The notes below the pieces were generated by a model. The model was not told where the DNA came from. It did not search any database and was given only the letters and a program-made list of their open reading frames with translations. DNA of 64,000 nt from Emydura subglobosa (lineage: Eukaryota; Chordata; Testudines; Chelidae), in the NCBI GenBank assembly GCA_007922225.1, contig ML679970.1, positions 23,738,631 through 23,802,630 on the forward strand. The letters are read 5' to 3'. The position numbers were made by a program, and so were the translations under genes. This document shows positions 11,298-25,200 of the stretch, piece after piece (position 1 is the first letter of the stretch; the number at the start of each line of letters is the position of its first letter).

Positions 11298-11527
11298 AGT
11301 TATAAGAAAGGCCTCCTCCCCCCCACAGCCATTTTGTGTGGAGTTAGGCACCAGCCCCCTCATTTCTATCGGAAATGAGTTAAGTGTCTAAGCTCCCTGA
11401 TTCCAGAAGTGGGCATTCCCAGCTATGGACCACAAGCAGCGATAGGCACTTTCTTGCGGTCTGGATTTATGTGGTAAATTCTGTGAGGGGGCAGGGCTCT
11501 GGATACACCTCTTTGCATTAGCATCTC

Positions 11528-12498
11528 TGTGATGGTTCCCAGGAGTACTCAGGGTGGTGAGGCACCTTGCTACCACCTGACCTTAGCATGAGGAAGTCTT
11601 GTCTGTGGATCAGTTCCCTGAATCCACCAACCTCTAGCAACTCAAGCACTATCTTCCAGGCCTCCTCATGCCTTGCAAACTCTGTATAAGTTAGCAACTG
11701 GCACACACCAAATCCTCTGAGTATGCTCAGATTCGCTACTCCCTAAGGCCAGCTTACTGGGATTCAACTCAGGATCACCACTCTGCTTAACACACAACAC
11801 TTAGATATATTTATAGTGAAAACAAGAATAAGTTTATTATCCAAGAACAGAGATTCAACTGATAATAAGAAAGAATACTGGAAACGAATGCATATAAAAC
11901 AAAATCATAACAAGCTTTCTAGAGCCTAAACTTAAGTCATAAATTATTCCCCTGTCTGCTACCAGATAGCTTACCCCAAGTCCTTTTCTCATCATTTTCA
12001 ACCCAGTTGGCTGAAATCCCCTCTCCGTAAGATGAAACACACTGGCAGCTTGTCTTCACAGACTGAAGGATGCCAGGACATTTATATTCACCCCCAGACC
12101 TTTGATCTTCACCTGAAAACAGAATTCCCCTTCTCACTCCTCACCTCCCTCCATTTACCTCTTCCTGTTAATTTCCTTCTGATTTTTGTTGTCCGACATC
12201 CAATACCCAATAGGCAGCTAGGGAGATAAGTGTCTCCCACCTCCTCTGTGGAGAAGTTTGTCTCAAGACATGCTACCTTTAGTGACCTGCCTTTAAGTAC
12301 AAGGTCTAGAGAACATAATTTAGAGCATCTATACATAACTCCTCATGTATTTTCTGTACATACATATCACAATGATTATGATAACTAGTGTGACAGACTT
12401 TCAGTAGAGGCCTCACACAACCCCTCTTGGTGATCCCATATATCCCTACGTACCACTGTGTCCTCTGCCAGTTGACAACCAGGGGTACTTGAGTCACA
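11528..12498. mobile_element. Solo LTR, 971 bp, with 5 bp target duplication
   Basis: The block starts TGTGATGGTTCCC and ends CTTGAGTCACA, so the termini are a TGTGA..TCACA inverted repeat. The 5 bases before it (11523-11527) and after it (12499-12503) are both ATCTC. TG..CA ends with a 5 bp duplication are the mark of an integrase-inserted LTR. No second LTR or internal region is present, so recombination between LTRs removed the body. On the minus strand a TATAAATAT motif lies near 11812 with AATAAA just upstream, which favours minus orientation, but this is not decisive. Frames of 61-75 codons inside it are incidental. Confidence 0.8.
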
Positions 12499-12719
12499 AT
12501 CTCCCAGTGGCTAGCTTAGGGAGCTCCCAGCCTAGCATTCTGGCATTTCTGGATCCCACGCGTAGGCACCTATCCCTCTCTATTCATTGTATTGTAAGTC
12601 TTGGCACCTAACTCAGGCTTTGTGGGAGCCAGTATTGTTCCATTGATTTTCTAGGCACCTAAAAGTTACGTGTTGCAGTGCCTAAGTCTCTTTGTGGATC
12701 TGGGCCTTACAGTCCAACG

Positions 12720-15700
12720 TAATTTGGCAAGGCTGGCAGAAAGAATTGAATATTCTTCAGTTTGCAAGCAGCACACCTGATAGAGAACACCATGGATATA
12801 GAGTCCAGATGAAGTCACTTTTCAGAAATAAACAATACTTTAAACTTGAAGTGCTAACATTTTTATGCATGCAATTTTTGTATATGGGAAGATTTTAGTG
12901 GATCAGGCTGGGGTTGAGAGAGGGGATTTGGGACAGAGGGTGTGTTGGCTAGGGGATATTGGATGAGTGGGATAAAAACCATCTCTATTTTTCTCTAGGT
13001 TCTTGAGCTCTTGGCGAGCAGTTTCCTCCTTCCAGCTTCTTACTTTGTGGAGATTGTAACTCAGATGGAAAGAGAACTTCCTCTCCTCATCTCTGTTTGG
13101 GAGGTCAGTAGCAGGGAATGTAAGCAAAAGGGGATCACTGGAGGGAAGATTCTGGAGAAGCAGGAATGGAAAAGCTGGTCTTTCTCAATTTTAGTGGAGT
13201 AGAAAGGGCAAAATCTGGCAACAATAGAAACTCATTTGCAACTTTAAGTGTTCTTTAACTTGCTATAGAAAAAAATGGAAATTAAGAGGCATAGGAAAGG
13301 AAGGAAGTTAGGGTTTTAGATAAGATTTGAAGGAAGGCAGCAGGTCAGTTAGGCAGGGAGATACAGAAAAGTTGTTCCAGGTGCCAGGAGGGACAGAGAA
13401 GGAGACTTGCACCAACTAACGCTTTGCAGCATGGGAAGAGCACTGCTTGCTGCTTTTACATTGGTATCTGGAATACTATCTTCTAAAGGAATGCATTCAG
13501 GGATTATTTTATTTGTTATGTCCCTTCCTTCACCACCACAGTGTTTCACTATGCTAATACATACAGTAACTCAGGTATTTGGTAAAACATGTATTTATCT
13601 ATGTTGGCTAATTGTATAATACCTCTGAATTCCTCTCCAGTGCCTATCAATGAGAATAATAACTATAGATGGTTGACTCACAGTTGTTCTGTCTTGGGCT
13701 TGTTAAAGCTAATACTCTAGCTGTGCGTGATGACTCAAATGGTGTGATGGTTTCTATTAAGCACTGAAAAAATCCCCTTTAGGAAGCTAGCTAAAAATGC
13801 ATACATTGTTTAATGTGAGGTCTCTGCAGATGACTGATAAAAACAAAATTAGCTGCTCTAGGCTAAGAAAGGATTTGAAACAGAATTTCCTCTGTGAAGA
13901 CACATCCATTTGATTGGTTTAGATGCAAATTTTTGCAAGAGAAATTTAAATGGTAAATGTTTCTATGCTAATGTGGAAGAAACTAAATGAGACTTCTTGT
14001 ATTTTTAGTTAAAAAATATGTTAAATGAGTTGATCATCTGTCCATAACTATATACATCACAGCTTTGCAACGATGAATTTAGCTAAAAACTCATCTGATC
14101 CAAAAACGTGATATGTGGTTATTTCTAAAACATTCCCTATGTTATCTTGAAGGTGCAGGAAGTGAAGTTTTCTTACTATTAACATAAACATGCAGTTTGG
14201 CTGTTGTGTTATTTGCAGTAATTGCAAACTCCATCTTGTTGGTATCAAAGAGCAGATATTGAAGGAAAAGGCACGCATCTATCCTAGTGTGGATCTCTAA
14301 AAATCTTTGCTTCTTCCACCAACACCGTTAGCAACCTTTCATTGACAGATTCTGTTTCAGATTACATTGTATATACAATGGGAGCGACTTAGTTGAGGTT
14401 TCTTGAGTTCCCTAGTTCCATTCCCATGAGTTCACAGACACCAGATCAAATGCTTAAAAGTCAAGTGTTTCCATGGCAAATATCCACCAATGTCCCTTTT
14501 ATCTAATGCAATGGCATAAAGCCCATTCTTTTGTTCCATCATTCTCTTTCAATATATATACAGTTCTAGTAAAGGGCAATATCATGTATTAGGCTATGTG
14601 GGAAACATTAAGCCTGATTTTAAAATTTAATGGTTCTGTTTCATATTTTGCTGACCACTGAAAATGGTTACATCATAGGCAACAGTGAAGATAGCTGACA
14701 GCCTCTTCAGTCTCCACATAGTCCTTGAATTGATAGATAATCTTTGTTTATGATGGTCAAAGCTCCTAGTGTTATTTTACTTACATCAACATCCTGAATG
14801 TGGATGAGAGCCAGGTGATCGATTTCCTCCACTCTGATCTTCACCTATTCACTATACAAATAGGATTTTTCTAATGCAGACACATTGTGTCTTATTTTTA
14901 CCTTTGCACCATATGGAAGGTCACAGTCATGGTGCTGACCAGCCATATTGCCTGCATTTGACTTGGCTAGTACCTCTCAAGGCTCTTCTACAACTTTGTT
15001 TTTTTGAACTGTTACCATAGCTCCTTTGTGGTAAAATTTATTAGCTCCTGATCCTGTCTCTTGTGGTCTTCACATTGGCCAAGATGTCTCTAGGCTGTAC
15101 TTCTCAAATTGGGGCCCACATCACACTGGTGGTCCATAGAGTTGACAAATACTTGCTGCTGGCTTTTCCTCCTCGTTTCCAGCATCTTCCATCTGCATCC
15201 ACCGTTTTCATTGTGGAGAAGATGCTGAAGTCCTAGCTTCCTCCATAAGGAAGAGAGAATTACTTCCAGGGACATGAGATTGAAGCTTCTGGAATGAGAG
15301 GAGCCAGGATCTGTCAATGGTACCAGACCTGGCATTTGGAAAGGAATGTCCAGGAATTGGGGAGTGAAGAGGATCAGACAACTGAATGGTATACCCAGAG
15401 AAGAAAGGAACCAGGTATTCAAGAAGTATGAGTAGAGGGAGAAGAGGTCCAGGTGGCAGGGAATAAGTTGTTGGGGAAAAGAAAACAATTCAGCTGGAAA
15501 GTGTTTACCTTCAACACAAGTGCCAAGTCTTAGCTAGAAAGTAGCTATATTAGGGATTGTGTCTCACTCAACAAGCTTCTGCAACAGCAGTGACCAAAAG
15601 GGCAGCAGCAGCTGATGGAGCCCAAGCTGAAAGCTTTTGGGGGCTGAGTAGTTTCAGCTGCATGCCCTTTGATGTAGAAATCTTTCCCAATGTACATTAG

Positions 15701-17925
15701 GATCAGCCTGAGTGTGAGAACCTTCTGAGTACAATCCAAGGTATATTTCTTTGTTTTTCCCTGTAACAAACTTCAGAAAGTCTAGAAGAATCATTCTTTG
15801 TGACAGAACAAGATCACCGAAGTGTCAAAACCACTTAAGAGATACAGAATGAGTTCCATTTGGATTCAACTGATGTTTTAAATTTCTGTACATGGTGACT
15901 GGCTGCTACAGTGCTGGGCACATCAAAAATACCTAAGATAGATTGATGACTCTCTTTTCCATATCCTATCTGCTCCTCATATCCTCAATCTTTACATTTT
16001 CCTATGCATTCCAACAGCAGTAATAAGGAACTCTACAATGCAGCACATACCTTTGAACCTAGGGAAGATCTGGAGTTCGTGAGAATGGAAGTCAACAGCT
16101 AATCTGATCAGATCTGCAAATATTTTATAATTGACTTGATGAGATAAACAACTATTGGAAATGAAAGTGATTCTAGATTTAGTAATAGGGATATTTGCTA
16201 GGGAAGACTTTACCTCAAAGATGTGGTTTGGTTCAGACAAGCAACTCCAATTGTGGATGGCTTAATAAAGTTTATTCAAACTTCTTTGGTCTACAATGAC
16301 TTGAAAAATCTCATAAAACCCGAATAACACTCATGAAATTTTGGGTAATTCCTATTTTGGTCAGACCACAAAAAAACTTCATGTGATAGTTCTGTTCCAG
16401 TCTGAACTGAAACCTGCAAGTGCAGAACAAGGCAGTAAACATAAAATAAATTTAACTGAACTTTTTTTAACCTTAAAAATTGTTGGGGTTCTTTGGAAGT
16501 TTTTGGTGAATGTTCAGGATGGTTTTCATTTTATTTTATCAAAGAAAGGGTGCCTTAAACTGACTGATTAATGGAAAATTAATGGAGTCTACAGACCTCA
16601 CAAGTCTGACTCTGTACCTTTGGCGTGATATAGTGATGAACACCTCCTTCAAAGCATTTGAGTAAAAGAAATACCCTGTTGATAGTTTCATGTGAACAGT
16701 AACATTCTGTCTATACATATCTAGCATTAATGTGAAATCCTGTCTCCTTTGAAGATGAATACTCAAATGAAAGGAACAAAAAACCACCTGGTATTTTTAG
16801 AATGAGTAATATTGTAGTTACTCCCATGAGGAGCTGGAAGATCATGTAGTACATTGCTGTGGCCTGCCCAAGGTGTGATTATAATCTCTTGTTTATAATG
16901 TGTGTGAAGGAAAGATTATGATCAGAATGCACAGCACTGTACCTGCAGTTTATTAGCATTCTGTCTCTTTGTAAAGTTCCATGAAATCTCAGTATGTTCA
17001 GTTACTGCAGAGTATTCTTTCTGATTTCTATCTATACCCATACAAAATCGAGAGAAAGAATCATACAAGAAAGAAACAGCTCATCTTCAAAGTATCTTGG
17101 GTGAACCCTGGAAATAATTCAATTTTTAGATTTGCATATTGGAGTTATGTGCTGACTCAGGAAATATATATTAAAACATATATTAAAAATTTTGTACCTG
17201 GTAGATAATTTGAGAAATGGAGGACTGAACCCTCCTACTAATTAAAAAAATTAAATGAGATTTGAATGAACATCACAAAGTCACACTTCAGTATATGGAA
17301 ATGTATCCAATCTCAGCCATTCAAATGCTAAAAATCTTCATTAGGAGAAATATGGTAGTTATTCAGGCAAAATGCATATTGTTTGTAGTGATTAAGTCAT
17401 ATGCTGTAGTTCTTTAAGAGTAAATTATGGTATTATTGGTTATAGCCATCCAACCTTGAATAATTATTTAGTCCAAAGATTGTAGTAGAAGGAAGAAGTG
17501 ACACCCTATGGCCAAAATAAAGTTCTGTGTTAAATATCATAGCAAGAGTAAAAGCCTGTTCATCACCCAATATACGTCAAGAGTTATTTAGCAAAAGTGA
17601 GCTTTCCATAGATAGTAGGGCTATGTCTCGAATTTTCATTTGTCTTAAATAAATGACAGGTTATCCATGCTTAACGATTTACAGCCTATTGCAGTATTTG
17701 GAGCACATTTTTATAGTCCATTAGAAAAAGAGGGCCAACAGTCCACATTCCAAATAAAATAGTATGGGGAAACTCATTTCTCTGTTACATCATTGTCCAT
17801 GTGTCTGTATATCTAGATAGTGCCAATCAGTGTATTACCAAGGTACCACAATTTAAATGGGACTGCAGTGGTGTAAGAGAAAAGAATTTGGCTTTATAAG
17901 TGTGAGATGGTCAGATGATCATAAA
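12720..17925. other. Long unassigned noncoding stretch
   Basis: No gene is supported. Around 14650-16250 several minus-strand frames occur (the longest is 132 codons at 15090-15488, with 74 and 82 codons nearby). They are broken, share no recognisable motif and do not chain through plausible splice sites. A purine-rich patch at 13260-13400 may be an old repeat. Recognisable repeats are few compared with the rest of the window. Confidence 0.4.
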
Positions 17926-17929
17926 AGCC

Positions 17930-18045
17930 CTGATTCTGCCATGCTTACTCATGCTGAGTAGTACTTTACTCTGCAAAGGGTCCCATTGATTTCACTGGGC
18001 TGGAGTAAGGTGCCATTCCAAGTGAGTAAGGGTGACAGAATCAGC
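17930..18045. repeat. Short palindromic MITE-like element
   Basis: The left arm is gccctgattctgccatgcttactcatg, split by a core containing tcccattgatttcactgggc. The right arm is aagtgagtaagggtgacagaatcagcc. The outer 25 or so bases are imperfect reverse complements. It belongs to the same general set as 761-862 and 1855-1920. Confidence 0.6.
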
Positions 18046-18439
18046 CAAAATGGCTAAAAAGACATTAATTTCTTCCCTATTTAAAACAATATTTACAGAT
18101 GCCAGTAACAGGCTCTGTGAATCTCTTTTCCTGCATCTTTCTTGCCGGTCATTACATCATCTACTTCTTTTGTCCCAAGAACAGGGCAATGTGATAGTGT
18201 TTGGTACCACAAGGGGATCTTAACAAAAAACATTACTGCATTTGTATGGATTTCCAGTAAGCATTCAGACATTCCTTTGCTAATAAACTTCCTTACCACA
18301 ACTGGTAATGTGCAGGTGTGCATTTTTAAACAATGAAATGTCAGTTTAAAATGTGTTTAAATCAAATCGTACGAAAGCTAGATTAGTCTTACATATCATG
18401 AGCTTTCATGTTGCTTACCTTTATTGTTTATATATCTGT

Positions 18440-18484
18440 GAAAGAAAGAAAGAAAGAGAGAAAGAAAGAAAGAAAGAAAGAAAG
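18440..18484. repeat. (AAAG)n microsatellite
   Basis: Eleven or so AAAG units with one interrupted unit (gagag). The Lys/Glu-rich stretch in the overlapping 96-codon open frame at 18353-18643 comes from this tract. Confidence 0.95.
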
Positions 18485-18489
18485 TTGAA

Positions 18490-21400
18490 AATGTTGAAAA
18501 ATGAAAGAACATTTCTTTCTTTCTATAATCCTCAGCATTTTGTTCCATACATTAGAATAAAAAAGAATCAATTAAAAAACAATCAATTAAATAAAGGAAA
18601 CCTTACTGATGGATCTTTCCTCGCCTTATTTTGGCTGCAGTGAAATGACCTTGCAGAAGAAAGGCTGATACATAGAGAGAATTTATTCATCATAGTTTAT
18701 GGATTGGTTTGAAATATAGGTTTGTTTTGTTTTTATTGTTGTTCTTTCAAATCACATTTTGTAGCTGTATATTCTTGTGCTTGGTTTGCTGAGGCAACCC
18801 AGGGGGTGTCTTGTGAAATTTGTTTCTGTGGATGTAATGTGACTGGTGGCTTGGAGCAAGCTCTGTATTTGTCTAGTGTATATATTAAGCTCCAAATGTC
18901 TCAGCAATGGGATCTACTCCATAGATAGGAAATTTCATTGTAGCCTGAAGTCTTCTGCGAAGTTAACATGATCCTGCATAGTATGTCCTCCAGGTTTTCT
19001 TTGAGTCATCACTTTTACTTTGTTCTCTCTTATATGCACGTTATTGTCCCTGTGTCTGATTCCTCTTCCAGTCTGCAGTCCCTAGGCAGGCAAGACTCTT
19101 GTGGATTCTTCCTTGAAGTCAATGAGAGTTTAGACAACATAAGGAGATCAGATACTTAGAGGCAAAGAGGCATGCCGCCTTATTTTGGTAGATATGTCTC
19201 ATTATTGGTCCCAGCGCTAACCTGATTTCAATGTGTGTTATAGTGACACTGCAGGATTTCTTTCTGATTGTGGAGTACAGCAAGCAAGAGTTTCCAGTAT
19301 AAAAGCATTTTTTCTTTTGCAAACTTCATTTTGTATTTGACAACATAATGTCCTGGTTTAATATTATATGCAAAAATAAACAGGAAAGAAATTAATAGAT
19401 GAACTCATTATCATAGTAAATATCAAACAACAATAAATGTAGGTCTCATTTCATTAACCATGCTAAATCTCAACTTGGCATTCTTTGATTACCAGTGGGA
19501 AATATTCAAGGAAACCAATAGATTTTAAATGCTTTTGAGAAATTTTTAGCACTCTGAATCCCTTTTATCTAAAAGCTAGAAACCATATCTGCACTAACTT
19601 GTGCCTGTGACTTATTTCCCATATACAGCATTCCCATTAGGAAAATATGTTTCTAAATTTCTTGACCTTTAAAAAAAGCTGAACACTGCAGGGGAAAATA
19701 AACAGTTTTTATTCTGCAGCCATAGCTGAATTTCCTTCTTGTTTGGAATCTTAGCTAGGTGCTTCTAATATTTTCATTCACTCATATGAGAGATTGCTAA
19801 TCAAGGACTGAAGTCAAAAGAAAGAAGCCTGTCTGTATATGGAGAACATCAAATTATCATACTATTAAGCTCGTTAGAAGAATAAAATACATTTTCCTAA
19901 TAATTCTATTTAAGGAAACATAGCAAAAATGTAGGTTTCTATGTTATTACCATGAACAATTAGTCTGACAAGTACAGTCATTTGGCATTTCAGCAACTGA
20001 ATCATTGACATCATTTCATGTGTTTTAAGTTGGAATCTCTGAAATATACCTGGCTTGATTATGTGGTGAAAATGGAGTGTAGTTTAAAAAATGTCAACTG
20101 CAAAAATGTAGTGGATAATAAAGTTACAACTAGCTGATAATAAAATATTAAATAAAATATTATATTTATTAGTGACATTTGGACTCACGCTAGAAAGATG
20201 AGAGCACTAGGAGATTACACTAATGTTATTCTCTCAGAGTTTTATACTGCACTTCAGAAAGCATAACGAAGCCCGCCAATCTAGTTCTAAAACTATCAAT
20301 GCAAGAATAATTACATGTTGGCATTGACCCTGTATGTATATTTCTACTTGATTTTTGTTGTATTTAATGAGGGTAGATAAGAGTGACATTTCAGAAATTT
20401 TGACACTGTAATGCTCATTAGCAGGTCCTTCCAACTGTTGGTTCTGGCCAAACAGAAGTGTTAACACACATTTTCACCTAAGAGCATATGGGCTCATCCA
20501 GTAAATGGCATCAGGAAGCATCAGACTGGGATTAAAGTATTGTAAACTGTGAGCAAAATAATGTTAGTGTTTTATAACATTTTAATACAGAACATATATA
20601 ACTTTTCATATTTAACATTAACTTTGGAAACATTAAGTACAAAGTACTAGTAGGATGCATGTGCCAAGTATTATAAAAATCGTGTATTTGGCTGAAAGTA
20701 TAACTTACAGTTTATTTAAAATAAATTACAGAGTTCCTCATGTTTCTCCTTGCTCTACCATATCTTGAGACCTTATCTAAGACTTTTGTTTTATTTTAAT
20801 TATAATGCTTTTCAGTTGCATTATCTTGTGATCTGCTACAAACAGCCAAACACCACTTACTGCTGTTAAGATGAGGTACTCTGTTACATTAAAGGATAGT
20901 GATGTTAGAGATGGAAGATTGGTTGTATTAATAATGAAAGCTTTTTCTTGGTATAATAGCTTTTACTGCCTAATGCAAATGGAAACATCAAACTCTATTT
21001 TAACATTAGACTTATATTCTTCAACAACAAAATGCTACTTTTTGATAAAGAACTAAAATAATGAGGGTTCTACAATGTCTCCAGAAATACTTGGCTGTGT
21101 CTCCCTTCTCTCTCTGTAAAATGAAATTCAAATCTATGCCATGAATATTACTTTGTAACTCTACACACACAACCTCCCACCCCTTCCCACTATTAGACTT
21201 TTAAGTCCTAGGCTAATAGCAGATCTGCAGTGCTAGTACATGTTTCACTGGGATTTGGAAAAATCCTTTAAATAGATTTTTATTGGTTTTTAAGAACAAA
21301 GTTATTTTGTGCTAATAATGGGCATACATTACGCTTTAGATAATTGCTTTATGTAACTTAAAGTTTTGACTTTCAGCTAAATAAACACTGTATGTGTTCA

Positions 21401-22175
21401 CAGGTGTATTGTCCTCAAGGGCATTCTGCTTTTAGGGGTGGCAGCTGTTGCCAAGGTGTTGCTGATACAGCACTGTGTATAATTTATTGGAAACAGGTGC
21501 TGGCTTATGATGAAGATAGACAGGAAACTAAAGCAGACAACATGTTTAACCACCATTAAAAAAGTTCAGGTTCAGAAAGACAATGTGTCTGAGATGTTTG
21601 GTAGATGTTGCCAGCATCTCAGTACGAGTTTATAAGCTCCCACAAATCACCATAAGGAACAAATTGTACATGAACTTCAGGAATCACTTCCTAATGAGTA
21701 TTGTATGTTACACTGCCCATTTTAATTGATTACATGAAAACTGTAATTTGTGTAAGTCTAACAAAAATTATGAAATACTTTTCTAAGCTGATTGTTAAAA
21801 ATTACTTTCAAATGATGTAATATCTGTTAGAATTCCCTAGCCTATATAGATTGTATTAAGTGCGTTTGTTAAAGCCTGTAATATTTCCCTTAAATACTAT
21901 ACAGGGGTATATGTGTGTCCTTCAGTAGGAGCCCCTATTATTTAATAAATGAGGAAAATAGACTGATAGCTATTAAACATAAATATGTTCAAATAATATT
22001 GAAGGTCTGACTCAAACTTCCAGAAGCTAAGAAATTCAGAATTAAAGCTTCTATGCCATCCATAATTTGCCCCAAAATATAAAATACATTCTGCAGGTGA
22101 TTGGGATGAATGTGCTACTGTACTATATATACGAGCTGCGATACATTAGCACAATAGGGTAAGTTAGCAATGGAG
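18490..22175. other. Repeat-poor AT-rich noncoding DNA
   Basis: I see no gene, no MITE and no LINE or LTR fragment in this 3.7 kb. Frames up to 77 codons are unsupported. The lack of recognisable young repeats is itself noted as a finding. Confidence 0.4.
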
Positions 22176-22177
22176 CA

Positions 22178-22252
22178 GGGGCCTGATCCGAAGCACATTG
22201 AAATCAATGGAAATACTCTCATTGACCTTGGTGGGCTTTGGATCAGATCCCA
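22178..22252. repeat. Short palindromic element
   Basis: gggcctgatccgaagcacat and gggctttggatcagatccc are reverse-complementary ends around cattgaaatcaatgg and ctcattgaccttggt. The same element recurs at 34704-34777 and, more decayed, at 48172-48242. Confidence 0.65.
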
Positions 22253-22254
22253 GG

Positions 22255-25200
22255 AGAATAAATGAACTTTTTTATTTTGTGTGGCCAAGTTAAACCATTA
22301 CTGTTACTTAAACAGTGCTTTTTTCATGTCTTACTTTCCTTTGTTTTTATTGTAATTTTAACACAACTTTTGTAACGATAAAACACATTCAATAGGAGTG
22401 CACGAGACTGTTTATTCATGGACAAAAGTTTGCATATTTTAGCAAGTAATCTGCAGTTTAATCTCCACTCTCTATAAGATACATGTGCAATAAATATGCA
22501 TACTAAATATTTTTAAAAGAAGTTGATAAAGTGCGTGCACAGTTTTTAAACCTCAAACCTTAAATATCTTGATGATTTACATTCAAAAAAATACCCAAAG
22601 GCATTAGACCACATTATGGACTGTTGGCCTGCCAAATTTCATTTTTTTTAAAAATGTTTGAGTTACTATATTTGAGTGTAAAAAAGGCAACTGAAACAAC
22701 AAAATTTGGTAAAGAAAATACTGACCCGCGGCTGAGACCTTGTATGCCAAAAATGTTGACAAAACTTTATACCAACCCTAGCGGGCATGTGCTGTTTAAT
22801 ATCTGCAGTATATGGAAAAAGCATCGACAATTTAATGCTTGTATTAATTTGAAAGAATTTTATGCAGTGGGTAGAAGCTTTACATTACCATTTCTAATCT
22901 ATACCAGCCTTCTTTTTCTTTCTCAAAGGATAAATGACTTACAGTACTGGAAAAAAATACAAGTTCTGTTGAACCAGTGAAGCCAGCTGCAGTACCCCAC
23001 CAAAAGCCTCTTACCTGACCTGGAAGGATCACCCATTCTAGGTAAGAAACAATTCAGTTTTCATCCTCCTTCGGTCCTGGATTTCTCCTTGACACAGATT
23101 TAGTACAGGAAAGCAAATAGCTGGTATAAAAATAAACTTTTTTATTTAAAAAAGTATGTAGAGAACCTTTATTTATAGTGAAAACCATTCAAATAAATAC
23201 TCCGTTAACAAACTTATGTAAGGTTTTATAATGCCACATACTGTACCAAGTGATGAAATGCAATGCTGCAAAACAAGTGGTGAAATCTGATGATTGATTA
23301 TCAGACCTGTCAAACAAAACCTGCCCCAGCTAACGATAATCTTTCGTGATGAAAGTCCAATTACATTCATACGCAGTAAGTGAATAAGAATTAAGAATCA
23401 ACTGCCTCTCTAGCCTAAGTTTGCATTTTAGAGATTTACTCTCTAGTGGCAAATCGTATTGAGAAATGTGATGGTTTGAGTATATCCAACATGGGAGTCT
23501 GAAATGAGGCTATCAAGCTACTGGTGGAGCATGTTCTACTAAGTTATGTTATGGTCATATTACATTCAGTAGAAGGGAATTGTGATGGAGCTGCGTGTCC
23601 CAGCCACATGTGAACAAGAATAGTTCTGCTCTGATGATTAAAGAATGACTAAAAAAGGCCACAGCTTGATTACTAGACAAACAAAAACAAACCAGACCCA
23701 CAGGCTAAGAGAGCTGGCAGCTGATGAAAGGAGAGCGGCAAAGACAGCCCTTTTCCCATCACTGGCCTCAGTCCTTTCAGAACACATTCACCACTGAGTG
23801 AGGACATGATGTCCCTAAACTGTCCTTTAACCTATCAAATAAGGATATGGTATCGTTTATAACAGAGCTTGTTTATGGCTAGCTACTGTCCTTGGATACA
23901 CAAAACTCCACACATATGGCGTGACTGAATCTGCTGACCTAACCCATCTCCACTCCAGATAATGTTTATGATTTATCAACAGGATTATATCCCTTCACTT
24001 CCAACCTTGGGAAAACCATGGCTGCCACTCACCCACTGCTTGTCCCCAATCAGTGAGGAGACAGTTTTAACCTTTACTACTGGAGCAGTTCAGCCTTTGT
24101 CTAAAAGCCATGATCCTATTTATCAAATGGAGAAAGGTTAAAACATGGATTGTGCTCCCCCGCACCAAACCCACACAACATACTGCGATACCTGAACAAT
24201 GTAAATGGAATCCCCCAGGAAACACTAAATGTACAAATCTGAAATCCTCACAAAAGCTTGTGACAGACAAATGAATCTCTCTAGGTGGTAAATGTAATCA
24301 ACTCTCTTATGATTGATGGCTGTAAGGGAGAAATTTCCAGGTAGAGTAGAACTGAGGCTATTACCGCCCAACCCTTCTTTATTGTCACTGATCCTGGAGT
24401 CTCTAGCCACTGACCAAGTCTGCCCTGTGATAATGTTTCTGGGAATATGGACAGGTGCCATTGACCAGAAGGGGTCCTCCCCAGAAGTCCCTGAAATATT
24501 TCTCTGGCTGTAGGATTGAACCGGGGTTTTCTTTGAATGCATTTCCTGCAAAGATACAAATGAAGATAAACAATTTGCTGAACAACTTTACAGGTTTTAC
24601 TTCCTAGGTTTGGTTCTCTTATTCAGCAATTCCCTAGGAACCAATCTGAATATATTTCAAAGCTTCATTTAGACTTTTGAAGTAAACTAAATGTTAAATA
24701 ATGTTTATACAACACACAGTAATCTTGGAAATTCAGTGACATAATTATGGAAAATAATAAATGCAGTATCAAACTCTGAAGTTCTTCGTAACTCCCAAAG
24801 TCATTTAGCACAGCCCCATTCCCTCTAATTACATGGTATGAATGTACGTTAAGTGGTAAGGTCATATGAAAGCTGCTTCATGCAAAGTCATATGAAACTG
24901 TTAATTTGAGGCCCTTAAGTTATCATTGAAATACATACTCACACAGTATCAATATTCAGTTCCTTTTCTCTTCTTTCTTTTTCTTTTTTAAATCGTAAGG
25001 AAATTAAATGCAAAAAACTCTGTTAGTGCAGCTTTAAGGTTACAAAGTTAACCAGAAAAAGGTCAAGAAATACAACGTGTAAAACACTGATAACACCCCA
25101 GGAGCAGAGAGGGTACAGGACAAGAATAGAAAGAGGACTGGGCAGAGATAACAGGGGATGCACCACAGCCCACTCCTTTCAAGCCTTGTGAGGAACACTT

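Larger units (their letters stand above)
9800..12715. repeat. Large composite repeat with inverted-looking ends, nested insertions
   Basis: The left part has repeated 'aggcacctaa' blocks (gacttaggtacctaaagcc, ttaggcacct, gtaggcacctaaactc). The right part has the same blocks inverted (cttggcacctaactcagg, taggcacctaaaagtt, gtgcctaagtctctttgtgg, ending ggatctgggcc). Between them lie the tRNA-like modules at 10972-11297. The sequence is interrupted by a MITE (9921-10190), an LTR (10451-10850) and a solo LTR (11528-12498). I recognise the whole as a known kind of turtle repeat but cannot name its class. The ends suggest a foldback element. Confidence 0.5.

Noticed and set aside
15090..15488. 132-codon minus-strand frame, with neighbours at 14057-16240
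   Set aside because: No recognisable domain, broken frames, no convincing splice sites. A short stretch near 14900 reads protein-like but I could not match it to anything.
18353..18643. Lys/Glu-rich 96-codon frame
   Set aside because: The charged stretch is the (AAAG)n microsatellite read as protein.
22624..22980. 118-codon plus-strand frame
   Set aside because: Composition is AT-rich and Lys/Phe/Leu-heavy as expected from noncoding DNA; no domain.
24067..24585. Cluster of overlapping minus-strand frames of 60-108 codons
   Set aside because: Three minus-strand frames and one plus-strand frame are open at once, which points to low stop density and not to a gene.
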